DNA from: Synergistaceae bacterium
GTDB taxonomy: Bacteria; Synergistota; Synergistia; Synergistales; Aminobacteriaceae
Reading direction: 5' to 3'
NCBI GenBank assembly: GCA_017540085.1
Contig: JAFYBQ010000028.1
Span: 62,001-126,000, forward strand
DNA: 64,000 bases
A program made the translations under genes and the position numbers. This document shows, piece by piece, positions 16,774 through 25,839 of the stretch (positions are counted from its first letter, which is position 1; the number at the start of each line of letters is the position of its first letter). Below the pieces are notes generated by a model, which was not told where the DNA came from, ran no database searches, and saw nothing but the letters and a program-made list of their open reading frames with translations.

Positions 16774-19700
16774 TTGACAGACGAAGAGAAACAGCAGGTT
16801 CAGAATTTAATCAGCGCAAGGACGAAATTACTGACCGAGAAAACAGCAAGGCAGGATGACGAGATAAAGACACTCAGCGCACATTTAATTTCATTGCACA
16901 GCACGCTAGAGTCCCGCGAGGCCGAAATAGAATCCCTGAACGAAAAATTGTCGCAGGCTCAGGAGGAATTATCACGCGCAAAGGAACAGAACAGACAGCT
17001 CGCCGCCCTCATTCAGTCCGAACAGACAAAGCCCGAAAAATCACAGCCGATTCCTGAAAAGCCTAACTATCTTTTGTCGCTGTTACGTCAGCATTTCGGG
17101 TACGACAATTTCAGGCCGGGACAGGAGGAAATCATTGACGCACTTTTGTCCGGGCGCGATGTCTTCTGCTCAATGCCCGAAAATTACGGCAGGAGCATTT
17201 GTTACCGCCTCCCCGCGCTGTTAATGCCCGGCGTTACTCTCGCTGTTACTCCCGATGACCCGCCCGACTCCCTCGCCGACTCTCACTCCGAAATATTATC
17301 GCCCTCCCTGACTCCCGCAAAGAGGCGCGAAATCCTCCGCAAAGTCCGTAACGGTACGTGCAAGATACTTTATTCGACCGTTCAGCAGTTATCAGAGTCC
17401 GACTCCCTGTCAGCCCTGAAGAAGTCAGAAATTTCTATGGCCGCAATCATTTCACGCTGGGGGACTCCTCACGGCCTCGCCTCATGGCCGGATATTGTCT
17501 CATCAATAACATCACGAAAAATCACCGCCGGAATTTTCGCCGACACTACAAGCCCCGCGCTTAGGCAGGAATTGTTGAAGCTCGCCGGGCTTAATTCTCC
17601 GCTGAAAGTCATAACGGGCTTCAGACGGGATAATTCAGAGATACGAATCATACGCGCCGAAAATAAGCAGTCAGCACTGAACGAGATATTAGCGGGGAAA
17701 GCAGGAGTCCCCGGTGTGATTTACTGCTCGACTCCTGAGACGGCCTACAAGTTAGGGGAAATGCTCCGGGATTTTGGCGGGCTGAATGACTCCCTGCTCA
17801 TCATGCCAATGTTGCTTTACCGCGAAATTTCCCGCAGAGATATACGCTTCACCGTTCATTACGACATGCCAGCGTCCCCCGGCGATTTCTCACAGCATAT
17901 CAATATCACCGGGAACAATCCCAAGTCCGAGTCAATAATTCTTGTCTCACGCAATGACATCCGCAACACTGACCGCAATATGATTCCATTCTGCAAGAGC
18001 GAATCCCCCGGAGATTATCTGCTGTCGTATCTCGGAGTCGATGAGAGCATTACCCCGTCAACAGAGACAGAAAGCGCAGAGTCCGCAAAAATTTCGCCTG
18101 ATGATGTCTCTGATTTCGACTTTGGGAACGCAAACGAGTCCCAGCGGGAAGCCATCACAGCGACAAACGGCCCCCTTCTGATTATCGCCGGGCCTGGGAC
18201 GGGAAAAACTTTCACCCTTGTGCAGCGCGTTGTGTTTCTGATACAGAAAAAGCGGGTCAGCCCGGAAAATATCATGCTCGCGACATTCACCGATAAGGCC
18301 GCAAATGAGATTGTTACGCGTGTTACTCAGGAGCTTTCACGGCGGAATATCACTGCCGACACTGGCGCAATGTACGCAGGGACGTTTCACGCGATATGCG
18401 GGCGAATCCTGAAGGAGTACTCAGACTTCACCGGGAGGCCGAAAAATTTCCGGGTTCTTGATGATTTCGGACACGCCTACATGATTATGCAGAACATGAA
18501 GAAGTTTGACGGGATTCCGGGACTTTCTTCCGCGCTCAAGTCAAAAGGAAGATGGGCAAATTCCCGCGAGCTTAGGGACTGTATCAATACACTGTCGGAA
18601 GAGCTTGCTGACCCTGAAGAATTAATCCGCGACTCAAATCCTGCTGTCAGTGCGTTAGGCCGTGCCATGAAGATTCATGATGACATTCTCCGGGAGTCAA
18701 ACTCTCTGAGCTGGTCGGCGATTCTTGTTGAGACGTATAAACTTCTCCGCGACAATCCCGAAATCCTCGCAGACCTTCAAGCCCGTGTGAAATATGTCAT
18801 GGCTGACGAGTATCAGGACACGAATTATATTCAGGAGCAAATAGCGTTATTGATAGCGGGAGAGTCCCGGAATATTTGCGCGGCGGGCGATGATGATCAG
18901 AGCATATATAGATTCAGGGGGGCGGAAGTCCGCAACATTCTCGAATTTCCGGGGCGTTTCGGGAATGAATGCAGGGTTGTGCGTCTCATGCTCAATTACA
19001 GGTCAAGACCGGGGATAATAGATTTCTTCTCTCAATGGATGACAGACACGGGAAAATTTTTCGCGTGGGAAATTTTTAGGCATGAAAAGAAACTTGAAGC
19101 ATACCGCCCGGCCATGAATAATAATCCTTCCGTGATGAGGCTTGCAGGAATCGCCGACAAAAACGAATGGCACGAGAAAATATTTCACCTGATACAGTCC
19201 CTCAAAGACTCCGGGAAACTCAGCGACTACAGCCAGATAGCATTTCTCTTCCGTTCCGTGAAAAATCCTGATGTCAAAGCCCTGTCGCAATATCTTGAGG
19301 AACACAACATAGGGGTATATTCTCCGCGCTCTGATATGTTCTTTCAGCGGAAAGAGATAATTTTCGCGGTCGGCTGCATCATAGCAATGTTCCCGGATTA
19401 CCTGAAGGGGCTAGAGTCCGGGGCGTTCAACTTCAACGGAGGCGAGCCGGATTATATTGCGTACTACAAAAAGTGCCTGGCCTATGTGAAACGCTACATT
19501 GACCGCCCGCAGTATTCCGCCCTGAAGAAGCATATAATCTCCTGCCGTAATCATCACGCAAAACTCACGGGCTACACGGGCTATACTTTCTCTGATTTGC
19601 TGTATGAGCTTTTCGCGTACCCTCCTTTTGACGCGGCATTGAGCGCGGATATTTCCGGGACAGTGAAAGAACTGCGGCCTGCCCGGAATCTGTCGCGGCT

Positions 19701-20979
19701 CGTTCAGATTCTCCGGCACTATGAGCACAGCTACAACATCAACAACCTTAACGCGAAATATATCGCCAATCAATTCACGATAATGATGAACATATATATG
19801 CGCTTCATGATAGAGGAGGGAGCAGACGAATACGAGGGCGGAGAGTCCCCGGTGCCGCCCGGCCATGTGGCATTCATGACTATACATCAGGCCAAGGGGA
19901 TGGAGTTTCCTGTAGTTTTCGCCGACTCCTTATGGGCATACCCGCAGGAAAATTCCGTGAGCGAGATTATGCGGGACATATCCCGGAAATATTACAGGAG
20001 GCCGGAATTTGAGCCTGAAGACCGCGTAAAGTACTTTGACTTCTGGCGGCTGTACTATGTTGCGTTCACGCGGGCGCAGGATTTGCTGATATTGACGTGC
20101 TGCGAGGACAGGAATACGCCGAGCCGATATTTTGAGGACGCATACAACCGGCTTGATGACGCTGACGAATCTTTGCGGATTCCCGACGCTGAAATAAGCC
20201 CGGCGAAAGTTTCGGGGCTGAAGAACACGTATTCATTCACGGGCGATATTTTGACGTACGAGAAATGCCCGACGCAGTACAAATTTTTCCGTGAGCTTGA
20301 GTTCATGCCGGGGCGGTCTGAATCAACATTCACGGGGACATTGATACATGCGGTGCTTGAGGACATACACAGGGCGGTGATTAATCATGAGGAAAGCAGG
20401 ATAACGCCGGAAAATATTTCGTCATGGTTTGCGGATGAGTACGAACATTTGTCGCGGCGTGAGCAGGCATACCTGAGTCAGTCGGCAAGAAACACCGCGC
20501 TGAATCAGATTATGCGCTACGTTCAGAGGCAGGGCGATGACTGGTCAGCGGTGAGAAAAGCGGAGTATGATGTGAACACTGTCCGGGATGATTATATTCT
20601 TGGGGGGAAAATTGACCTGATTTCAGTCCGGGACGGTGAGACGGAAATCACAGACTTCAAGTCAGGCGCGAAACCTAATGTCAACATCAGCGCAGACCGC
20701 GAACGCCTCGAAACATACCGCCGTCAGATTTTCGCGTATTCATTCATGGCCGGGAACGCAACGGGACTCAATGCTGGCCGACTCAGGCTTTACTTCACAG
20801 GAGAGGAGAATGGAAGCCCGGAAATCATATACCAGTATGACCCGGACGAGGCCGCAGAAATCATGAAGGGATTTGACGAGACCGTAAGCAAAATTATCCG
20901 CAAGGACTTCAATCACAAAGCTGACGACTCCGAAAATTGCCGGGACTGTGTTTTCAGGCACTACTGCGGGAGGGAATGA
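16774..20979 (+). CDS. Fusion protein: coiled coil + inactive RecQ-like domain + UvrD-type helicase + iron-sulfur PD-(D/E)XK nuclease
   Basis: Predicted start TTG 16774 after AAGGGAG (1,401 residues); the GTG at 16765 lies inside the RBS. Residues ~5-85 are a coiled coil. Residues ~90-420 are RecQ-like (LRQHFGYDNFRPGQEEIIDA), but the Walker A is PENYGRS (135-141, Arg140 where Lys is required) and no DEAH box is found where one would be expected (AAIISRWGTPHG). Residues ~455-1120 are a full UvrD/PcrA helicase: GPGTGKT with Lys478, MADEYQDTN, GDDDQSIYRFRGA, TIHQAKGMEFP and YVAFTRAQDLL. The C terminus is a RecB/AddB/Cas4-like nuclease with Asp1281, Asp1294 and Lys1296 (DFKSG) and four cysteines (1165, 1389, 1392, 1398) placed as in AddB [4Fe-4S] nucleases. 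Likely double-strand end processing or defence; inferred. Confidence 0.85.
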   Translation: MTDEEKQQVQNLISARTKLLTEKTARQDDEIKTLSAHLISLHSTLESREAEIESLNEKLSQAQEELSRAKEQNRQLAALIQSEQTKPEKSQPIPEKPNYLLSLLRQHFGYDNFRPGQEEIIDALLSGRDVFCSMPENYGRSICYRLPALLMPGVTLAVTPDDPPDSLADSHSEILSPSLTPAKRREILRKVRNGTCKILYSTVQQLSESDSLSALKKSEISMAAIISRWGTPHGLASWPDIVSSITSRKITAGIFADTTSPALRQELLKLAGLNSPLKVITGFRRDNSEIRIIRAENKQSALNEILAGKAGVPGVIYCSTPETAYKLGEMLRDFGGLNDSLLIMPMLLYREISRRDIRFTVHYDMPASPGDFSQHINITGNNPKSESIILVSRNDIRNTDRNMIPFCKSESPGDYLLSYLGVDESITPSTETESAESAKISPDDVSDFDFGNANESQREAITATNGPLLIIAGPGTGKTFTLVQRVVFLIQKKRVSPENIMLATFTDKAANEIVTRVTQELSRRNITADTGAMYAGTFHAICGRILKEYSDFTGRPKNFRVLDDFGHAYMIMQNMKKFDGIPGLSSALKSKGRWANSRELRDCINTLSEELADPEELIRDSNPAVSALGRAMKIHDDILRESNSLSWSAILVETYKLLRDNPEILADLQARVKYVMADEYQDTNYIQEQIALLIAGESRNICAAGDDDQSIYRFRGAEVRNILEFPGRFGNECRVVRLMLNYRSRPGIIDFFSQWMTDTGKFFAWEIFRHEKKLEAYRPAMNNNPSVMRLAGIADKNEWHEKIFHLIQSLKDSGKLSDYSQIAFLFRSVKNPDVKALSQYLEEHNIGVYSPRSDMFFQRKEIIFAVGCIIAMFPDYLKGLESGAFNFNGGEPDYIAYYKKCLAYVKRYIDRPQYSALKKHIISCRNHHAKLTGYTGYTFSDLLYELFAYPPFDAALSADISGTVKELRPARNLSRLVQILRHYEHSYNINNLNAKYIANQFTIMMNIYMRFMIEEGADEYEGGESPVPPGHVAFMTIHQAKGMEFPVVFADSLWAYPQENSVSEIMRDISRKYYRRPEFEPEDRVKYFDFWRLYYVAFTRAQDLLILTCCEDRNTPSRYFEDAYNRLDDADESLRIPDAEISPAKVSGLKNTYSFTGDILTYEKCPTQYKFFRELEFMPGRSESTFTGTLIHAVLEDIHRAVINHEESRITPENISSWFADEYEHLSRREQAYLSQSARNTALNQIMRYVQRQGDDWSAVRKAEYDVNTVRDDYILGGKIDLISVRDGETEITDFKSGAKPNVNISADRERLETYRRQIFAYSFMAGNATGLNAGRLRLYFTGEENGSPEIIYQYDPDEAAEIMKGFDETVSKIIRKDFNHKADDSENCRDCVFRHYCGRE

Positions 20980-20982
20980 CGG

Positions 20983-21552
20983 CTATTCTTCCTTCCTGAA
21001 ATTTAGTGTGAAACTGTATTCCGCGCTGTAGCCTGCATACATTGCGGGCGTAACTCCCTGATAGTTTACCCGTATGATTTTGTCTGATGAGACTGTTATG
21101 TTCATGAGCGTTTTTGCGCTGTCCCCGTCTACGTTGCAGCGCCATTTGTCTTTTGCCTGATGGATCATTCTCCCGGCCTCATTCGAGAAAGTGAGTCCAA
21201 GATTCTGAATGCCTAGGTTAATATGCTCGTCGCCGCTCGTGTAGCTTGTGTGCCATTCCTGAGCACTGCCCACTGTAGCATAAGCAACGCTCCCGGACAT
21301 GTCTACAGAGTCAAACGTGAGCCGCGCTGAACTGAGCCTGAAGCCGAAATTCCCCGCGCTGAACTGAGATGTGCTGTCAATTGCTGACCATGCCCCGCTG
21401 AGAACTTCCTGCGTCCTGTAAGTGTCAGGAATGTTCAGTGTATCCTGATTCCCGCTGTTTGTGCTGTCGAGACTCCCCCCTCCGCACCCCGAAAGAACCG
21501 CGACAAATATCCCAATCACAGCAATCATGCTCCACATCCTGAATTTACGCAT
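20983..21552 (-). CDS. Predicted lipoprotein of unknown function
   Basis: A 189-residue protein with a basic N terminus, a hydrophobic stretch and a lipobox VLSGC (Cys23), followed by GGGSLDSTNSG, a typical flexible linker of an exported lipoprotein. The body is rich in Ser, Thr and beta-prone segments and has no family I recognise. It converges with the helicase-nuclease gene with only 3 bases between them and precedes the tRNA cluster. Function unknown. Confidence 0.75.
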   Translation of the reverse strand: MRKFRMWSMIAVIGIFVAVLSGCGGGSLDSTNSGNQDTLNIPDTYRTQEVLSGAWSAIDSTSQFSAGNFGFRLSSARLTFDSVDMSGSVAYATVGSAQEWHTSYTSGDEHINLGIQNLGLTFSNEAGRMIHQAKDKWRCNVDGDSAKTLMNITVSSDKIIRVNYQGVTPAMYAGYSAEYSFTLNFRKEE

Positions 21553-21598
21553 AAAGACTCATCCTTTCATGATAAGAATCAAAGCTATTATATCAGCG

Positions 21599-21635
21599 CA
21601 AAAAAAAAGCCTCAGAGTTTATTTTGCCCTGAAGC
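21599..21635 (-). terminator. Terminator of the tRNA cluster
   Basis: On the minus strand GCTTCAG pairs with CTGAGGC (one G-T wobble) and is followed by eight T residues. It lies directly after tRNA-Gly. Confidence 0.75.
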
Positions 21636-21652
21636 TGTCATCTTCTCATTCT

Positions 21653-21727
21653 TGGAGCGGAAGACGGGATTTGAACCCGCGACCCCAACCTTGGCAAGGT
21701 TGTGCTCTACCCCTGAGCTACTTCCGC
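21653..21727 (-). tRNA. tRNA-Gly (anticodon GCC)
   Basis: Acceptor GCGGAAG pairs with CTTCCGC. T8-A9 and a GTAGCTCAG D-arm are present, the anticodon loop is flanked by CAACC/GGTTG with GCC, and the T-loop is GTTCAAAT. CCA is encoded. It is last of four tRNA genes read on the minus strand. Confidence 0.95.
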
Positions 21728-21775
21728 AACTTATACCCCTTTGCATTTCCCCTTCTCAGGGGCAACTGTTGTTAC

Positions 21776-21851
21776 TGGTGGCGGGACCCAGAATCGAACC
21801 GGGGACACATGGATTTTCAGTCCATTGCTCTACCGACTGAGCTATCCCGCC
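21776..21851 (-). tRNA. tRNA-Phe (anticodon GAA)
   Basis: Acceptor GGCGGGA pairs with TCCCGCC, the anticodon loop CTGAAAA carries GAA, the T-loop is GTTCGATT, and CCA is encoded. Confidence 0.95.
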
Positions 21852-21877
21852 TCGCATTGTCTAGTGATTTAATTTAT

Positions 21878-21955
21878 TGGCGGGGCCGACGAGACTTGAA
21901 CTCGCGACCTTCGGCGTGACAGGCCGACACTCTAAACCGACTGAGCTACGACCCC
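21878..21955 (-). tRNA. tRNA-Asp (anticodon GTC)
   Basis: Acceptor GGGGTCG pairs with CGGCCCC, discriminator G and CCA encoded. The anticodon loop CTGTCAC carries GTC. The T-loop is GTTCAAGT. Confidence 0.95.
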
Positions 21956-21970
21956 GCGTAGGTAAATCAC

Positions 21971-22045
21971 TGGTGGGCGAAGCAGGGTTCGAACCTACGA
22001 CCCCCTGCGTGTAAAGCAGGTGTTCTACCGCTGAACTATCCGCCC
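21971..22045 (-). tRNA. tRNA-Val (anticodon TAC)
   Basis: Acceptor GGGCGGA pairs with TTCGCCC (one G-T pair). The anticodon loop CTTTACA carries TAC. The T-loop is GTTCGAAC and CCA is encoded. It is first of the cluster. Confidence 0.95.
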
Positions 22046-22067
22046 CGCTTGAACAACGAAAGGTATT

Positions 22068-23360
22068 TTATTCCTCACCCGCTTTTCTGTCAAGCATGTA
22101 CGACTTTATTTCGTCCCATGTCTTTTTTGCCGCACCTCCAAGCGTCTTGAAATACGCATTGCAGTTCTTCAGGGAAATTTTCACGTTCTCAGGCTCAAGA
22201 CAGTCGAGCCAGATTTTTGCCAGCTCTGAGTCATTATGGACGCAGAAAGCCGCCTTCATGGAGTCCATTCTGTCAGTGTCCGGGAAATCAGTCATGCATG
22301 GCCCGTGTATTGCAGGCAGTCCGAAAAGCGCAGGCTCAAAGGGATTCTGTCCTCCCTTCTGAACGAGGCTTCCCCCGACAAAAACAGCATCGCTTGCGGC
22401 GTAGAGGTCGAACAATACCCCGATACGGTCAACTACGATAATATCCGCAGTGTTGTTGCCCTGCTCAATTTTCGACAGCAGTTCGGCGTGAACGTCATCA
22501 TACGGCAAAGCGGCGGCTATCGTCATCAATGCGCGCTCAGGGTGGCGGGGGACAATCGCAAGTCTTGCGCCGGGAAATGTCCTGCGTACTATCCTGAAGG
22601 CTGATATTACTATTTCTTCCTCGCCGGGGTGAGTGCTTCCGGCTGTGAAAAGTGGCGATTTCCCATTCTTGAGCCAGCTCCATTTGTCCGGGCTTGTGGC
22701 CTTGCGTCTGTCTAAAAGCGCGTCAACCTTGCAGTCCCCAGTAACAATAATTTTCTCATCAGGGACTCCCAGCGCGTGAAATTTTTCCCTGTCATCGTCA
22801 AAACGAACCATTAATTTATTCAGGCAGTCTAGGATTCCGCGCCAGAAAAATTTTGTCCGCCTCATTCTGTTAAAACTCTTGTCCGAGAGTCTCCCGTTGG
22901 CAAGAAACGCAGGTACATTCCGCGCCCTTAGCTGTGTCAGAATCTCCGGCCATAGTTCCGTCTCCATCGTGATATATATTGCCGGCCTTATTGCGTCAAG
23001 CGAGCGTGATACGAATCTGCGAGAGTCAAACGGGCTGTAGATTATTCGGTCTGCGACTCCTGACAGTAATTTTTCGGCCATGCTTCTGCCTGTGGGTGTT
23101 ACGGTTGAGATTATGCAGGGGTACGCGCTGCGGGACTTTATGCGCCGGATTAGTGAGCTTGCCGACTGAACCTCGCCGACTGATACGGCATGAACCCACA
23201 CAGGATTTTCCGGGATATTCTCAACATTGCCGATCCTCTCTGATATATCGCCCTTGTATTTTCGTTTCAGGAGCTGAAGACCTCCAAGCCTGTAGAACGC
23301 CCCCGATATTATTCGGTATATGAACATTCCCAAAGGGGAAGCGTTTTTTTCTGCGGTCAA
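22068..23360 (-). CDS. waaA: 3-deoxy-D-manno-octulosonic acid (Kdo) transferase
   Basis: Transfers Kdo from CMP-Kdo to lipid A precursor at the inner membrane. Motifs are VHAVSVGEVQ (catalytic Glu), TELWPEIL, FLANGRLSDKS, VTGDCKVDAL, AGSTHPGEEE and the sugar-nucleotide region GGSLVQKGGQNPFEPA. A hydrophobic N terminus is present. The ATG at 23369 is only 2 bases from GGAGG, whereas the in-frame TTG at 23360 is ~10 bases away, so I prefer the TTG (430 residues). Shows that this organism makes LPS. It reads into the tRNA cluster. Confidence 0.93.
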   Translation of the reverse strand: MTAEKNASPLGMFIYRIISGAFYRLGGLQLLKRKYKGDISERIGNVENIPENPVWVHAVSVGEVQSASSLIRRIKSRSAYPCIISTVTPTGRSMAEKLLSGVADRIIYSPFDSRRFVSRSLDAIRPAIYITMETELWPEILTQLRARNVPAFLANGRLSDKSFNRMRRTKFFWRGILDCLNKLMVRFDDDREKFHALGVPDEKIIVTGDCKVDALLDRRKATSPDKWSWLKNGKSPLFTAGSTHPGEEEIVISAFRIVRRTFPGARLAIVPRHPERALMTIAAALPYDDVHAELLSKIEQGNNTADIIVVDRIGVLFDLYAASDAVFVGGSLVQKGGQNPFEPALFGLPAIHGPCMTDFPDTDRMDSMKAAFCVHNDSELAKIWLDCLEPENVKISLKNCNAYFKTLGGAAKKTWDEIKSYMLDRKAGEE

Positions 23361-23599
23361 ATTTTTCATTCCTCCCTCATTTTTTGTGCTGATGATTTTT
23401 CACACGGGGTATTATATATTCTATTCACGCCCGAAATTTTGCCGGAGGATAATAATACATTAGGGGAATGGCGTAACTTAATGCCCGGAAAAATTCTGCG
23501 GAATAAAAACGGCTGTGAAAAATTACGTATATTTTAATTGTGAAGTATACAAATCTGTTATAAAATCATCATGTCATTTCAGAGGAGGCAAAAAATTTC

Positions 23600-23938
23600 A
23601 TGAGTGATTGTATTTTCTGCAAGATTGCTGACGGAGAAATTCCGACAAATTTCGTCTATCAGGATGAGAATGTTGTCGCGTTCCGTGACGTGAACCCGCA
23701 GGCCCCCGTTCATATACTTGTCATTCCCAAGAAGCATATAGCCTCCTCCGCAACTGTTGACGACTCCTCAGTGTGGAGCAGCTTAATGGGCAGTGCCGTG
23801 AAAATTGCCCGTGAATTAGGACTTGAGGCTGACGGCTATCGTATGGTAATCAATACGGGGAAGCAAGGCGGGCAGTCTGTACCTCACCTTCACCTGCACC
23901 TGCTGGCAGGACGCAATCTCGGCTGGCCTCCGGGCTAA
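23600..23938 (+). CDS. hinT: HIT family nucleotide-binding protein (HinT-like)
   Basis: A 112-residue purine-nucleoside phosphoramidase-type protein. It has the N-terminal [15 protein letters not shown] stretch (Cys-x-x-Cys), the [12 protein letters not shown] core and the histidine triad HLHLHLL with the catalytic central His near the C terminus. Full length. AGAGGAGG precedes the ATG by about 12 bases. rpsU follows 44 bases later; the pair is often found together. Confidence 0.95.
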   Translation: MSDCIFCKIADGEIPTNFVYQDENVVAFRDVNPQAPVHILVIPKKHIASSATVDDSSVWSSLMGSAVKIARELGLEADGYRMVINTGKQGGQSVPHLHLHLLAGRNLGWPPG

Positions 23939-23982
23939 CTGAGTACCAATGCTGTAAGATACCCCGAAGGGAGGGAATTATC

Positions 23983-24180
23983 ATGACCACTGTAGTACGC
24001 AAGGAAGGCGAGCAGATCGAGGACACCCTCAAAAGATTCAGGCGTGAGGTCGCCAAGGTCGGCACGCTCAGGGAAGCAAGGAAGCGCGAACATTACGAGA
24101 AGCCCAGCGACGCGAAAAAGATAAAACGCGCCGAGGCCGCACGCAAGAGAAAATCAATGCGCCGCAGGAATCCGGGCTAA
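23983..24180 (+). CDS. rpsU: Small-subunit ribosomal protein S21
   Basis: A 65-residue strongly basic protein beginning [20 protein letters not shown], the S21 signature, and ending in an Arg/Lys-rich tail ([12 protein letters not shown]). Good RBS (GGGAGGG). The gene is closed by a strong terminator, so its mRNA is short. Confidence 0.97.
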   Translation: MTTVVRKEGEQIEDTLKRFRREVAKVGTLREARKREHYEKPSDAKKIKRAEAARKRKSMRRRNPG

Positions 24181-24196
24181 GAGTTTGAACAGTTTG

Positions 24197-24227
24197 CGGG
24201 GGCTGAAAGATGGCTCCCGTTTTTTTT
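24197..24227 (+). terminator. Terminator after rpsU
   Basis: CGGGGGC (24197-24203) pairs with GCTCCCG (24213-24219), and eight T residues follow. The T-run ends just before the yqeY RBS. Confidence 0.8.
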
Positions 24228-24249
24228 GCTGACAAAAGGAGGAATATTT

Positions 24250-24699
24250 ATGCTTGCACAGGACATAGCGCACGATCTCACACAGGCCATGAAATTACGC
24301 GAAGAGCCGAGACTCTCCACTCTCCGAATGCTGAAGGCCGAACTCCAGAAATTACAGGCCGACAAAGGAAAATCAGCCGAAATCACAGATGATGACGTTC
24401 ACACAGTAATACGCCGCCTCATCAAACAGCGAAAAGACGCGGCGGAACAGTACAAAGCCGGGGGCGCGGCTGACCGGGCAGAGTCAGAATTGGCCGAAAT
24501 CGGAATACTTGAACCCTATCTCCCGAAACAGCTCGGCACGGATGAGATTGACGCGATAATCTCAGAGGCCGCGAAAGAAATTAACGCCTCATCCCCGAAA
24601 GACATGGGCAAATTGATGAAGGCTGTAATGTCAAAAGCAAAAGGACAGGCAGACGGCTCAAAAGTGAAAGAAAGGGTTAATGCGTTCCTGAACAAGTAA
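24250..24699 (+). CDS. yqeY: GatB/YqeY domain protein
   Basis: A 149-residue protein resembling the tRNA-binding tail of the GatB amidotransferase subunit: MKLREEPRLSTLRMLKAELQ, VIRRLIKQRKDAAEQY, LPKQL and DMGKLMKAVMSKAKG are family landmarks. The ATG at 24250 follows AAGGAGG by 8 bases, so it is preferred over the upstream in-frame start. The family commonly follows rpsU, as here. Its molecular role is not settled; a tRNA-related function is the usual inference. Confidence 0.93.
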   Translation: MLAQDIAHDLTQAMKLREEPRLSTLRMLKAELQKLQADKGKSAEITDDDVHTVIRRLIKQRKDAAEQYKAGGAADRAESELAEIGILEPYLPKQLGTDEIDAIISEAAKEINASSPKDMGKLMKAVMSKAKGQADGSKVKERVNAFLNK

Positions 24700-24721
24700 G
24701 TTGTAGGAATGGAAGGTTTCA

Positions 24722-24752
24722 AGCCGGGGGGATTTGCGATTTCTCCCCGGCT
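24722..24752 (+). terminator. Probable terminator after yqeY
   Basis: An 8-bp perfect stem, AGCCGGGG / CCCCGGCT, lies 20 bases past the yqeY stop. The T-tract after it is weak (GTTGCATTCT). Confidence 0.5.
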
Positions 24753-24953
24753 GTTGCATTCTCTGAAAGGTAATCCGAAAAGATATTGTTTACATTCGCA
24801 ATATGTACTGAATTGATTTGAGCCGGAATTTTACGCCGCGTTTTTCAGTTTGTCAAATTTACCCGCAGAAAAATCCATAATTTTCCCCTCAAAAAATTTC
24901 GCTGAATATGCTAAACATAATGCCTCACAAAAATTTTACAGGGAGGAATCTTT

Positions 24954-25784
24954 TTGCATACCCTGACGCTGAATAACGGCCTCATAATTCCTGCTATAGG
25001 TTTCGGAACATACAAGGCCGGACTTGACACTATCATTCACGCGCTGGAGGCAGGATATAAATATTTCGACACAGCGTCATTTTATGGCAATGAGCGCGAT
25101 ATTTCGGAGGCATTAATACAAACGGGCGTTAAACGCGGGGAAGTCTTTATAGCGTCAAAAATATGGAAGTCTGACATGGGATATGAAAAAACGCTCTCGG
25201 CATTCTCCCGTACACTTGAGAATCTCAGGTGTGATTATGTTGACGTTCTTATGATACACTGGCCGCGCCCAAATCTTGATGTCAGGGAATGGAAAGTGCT
25301 CGATATTGAAACTTGGCGGGCAATGGAATATTTATACTCTCAGAGAAAAATACGGGCGTTAGGTCTCAGCAATTTTCTTCCGTATCACGCAGACAATATA
25401 TTTTCCCGCTGTGAGGTTCCGCCGTCAGTCGCCCAGCTTGAATTTCACCCGGGATACATGCAGTTCCCCGCGCTGGAATATTACCGCCGGAAAGGGATTC
25501 AGGTTCAGGCATGGAGTCCTATGGGACGGGGGCGTGTGCTTGATGACATTCTGATTCGTGAGCTTGCCGGGAAGTATCATGTTACGCCGGCGCAGGTCTG
25601 TATGCGCTTCTGCATTCAGGAAGGAGTCATGCCTCTGCCGAAAGCGTCGAGTCCTGAGAGAATGCGCGAGAATTTAGAGGGCGTGAATTTCGTGATTGAT
25701 GAGGAGGATATGTCGAGGCTTGAGAATATGCCCCCGTCAGGCTGGAGCGGAGAGCATCCCGACCGTGAGCGCGTGAAAATATGA
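24954..25784 (+). CDS. Aldo/keto reductase
   Basis: A 276-residue NADPH-dependent (beta/alpha)8 oxidoreductase. The start is TTG 24954 after GGGAGG. The catalytic tetrad is seen as Asp in FDTASFYGNE, Tyr in the same segment, Lys in IASKIWKSDMGY and His in MIHWPRP. LGLSNFLPYHAD, QLEFHPGYMQF and PLPKASSPERMRENL are standard family segments. It is most like the 2,5-diketo-gluconate reductase group. The substrate is unknown. It stands alone between yqeY and the antiporter-like gene, preceded by an AT-rich 200-base gap. Confidence 0.92.
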   Translation: MHTLTLNNGLIIPAIGFGTYKAGLDTIIHALEAGYKYFDTASFYGNERDISEALIQTGVKRGEVFIASKIWKSDMGYEKTLSAFSRTLENLRCDYVDVLMIHWPRPNLDVREWKVLDIETWRAMEYLYSQRKIRALGLSNFLPYHADNIFSRCEVPPSVAQLEFHPGYMQFPALEYYRRKGIQVQAWSPMGRGRVLDDILIRELAGKYHVTPAQVCMRFCIQEGVMPLPKASSPERMRENLEGVNFVIDEEDMSRLENMPPSGWSGEHPDRERVKI

Positions 25785-25839
25785 TTGCTGTTATAATTCA
25801 GTCATTCCCAAAAGACATTAAGGAGGCCGAAATATTCCC

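Noticed and set aside
19411-19887. Open frame of 158 codons opposite the helicase-nuclease gene
   Set aside because: It lies fully within a gene with recognisable helicase motifs and has no start signal or family.
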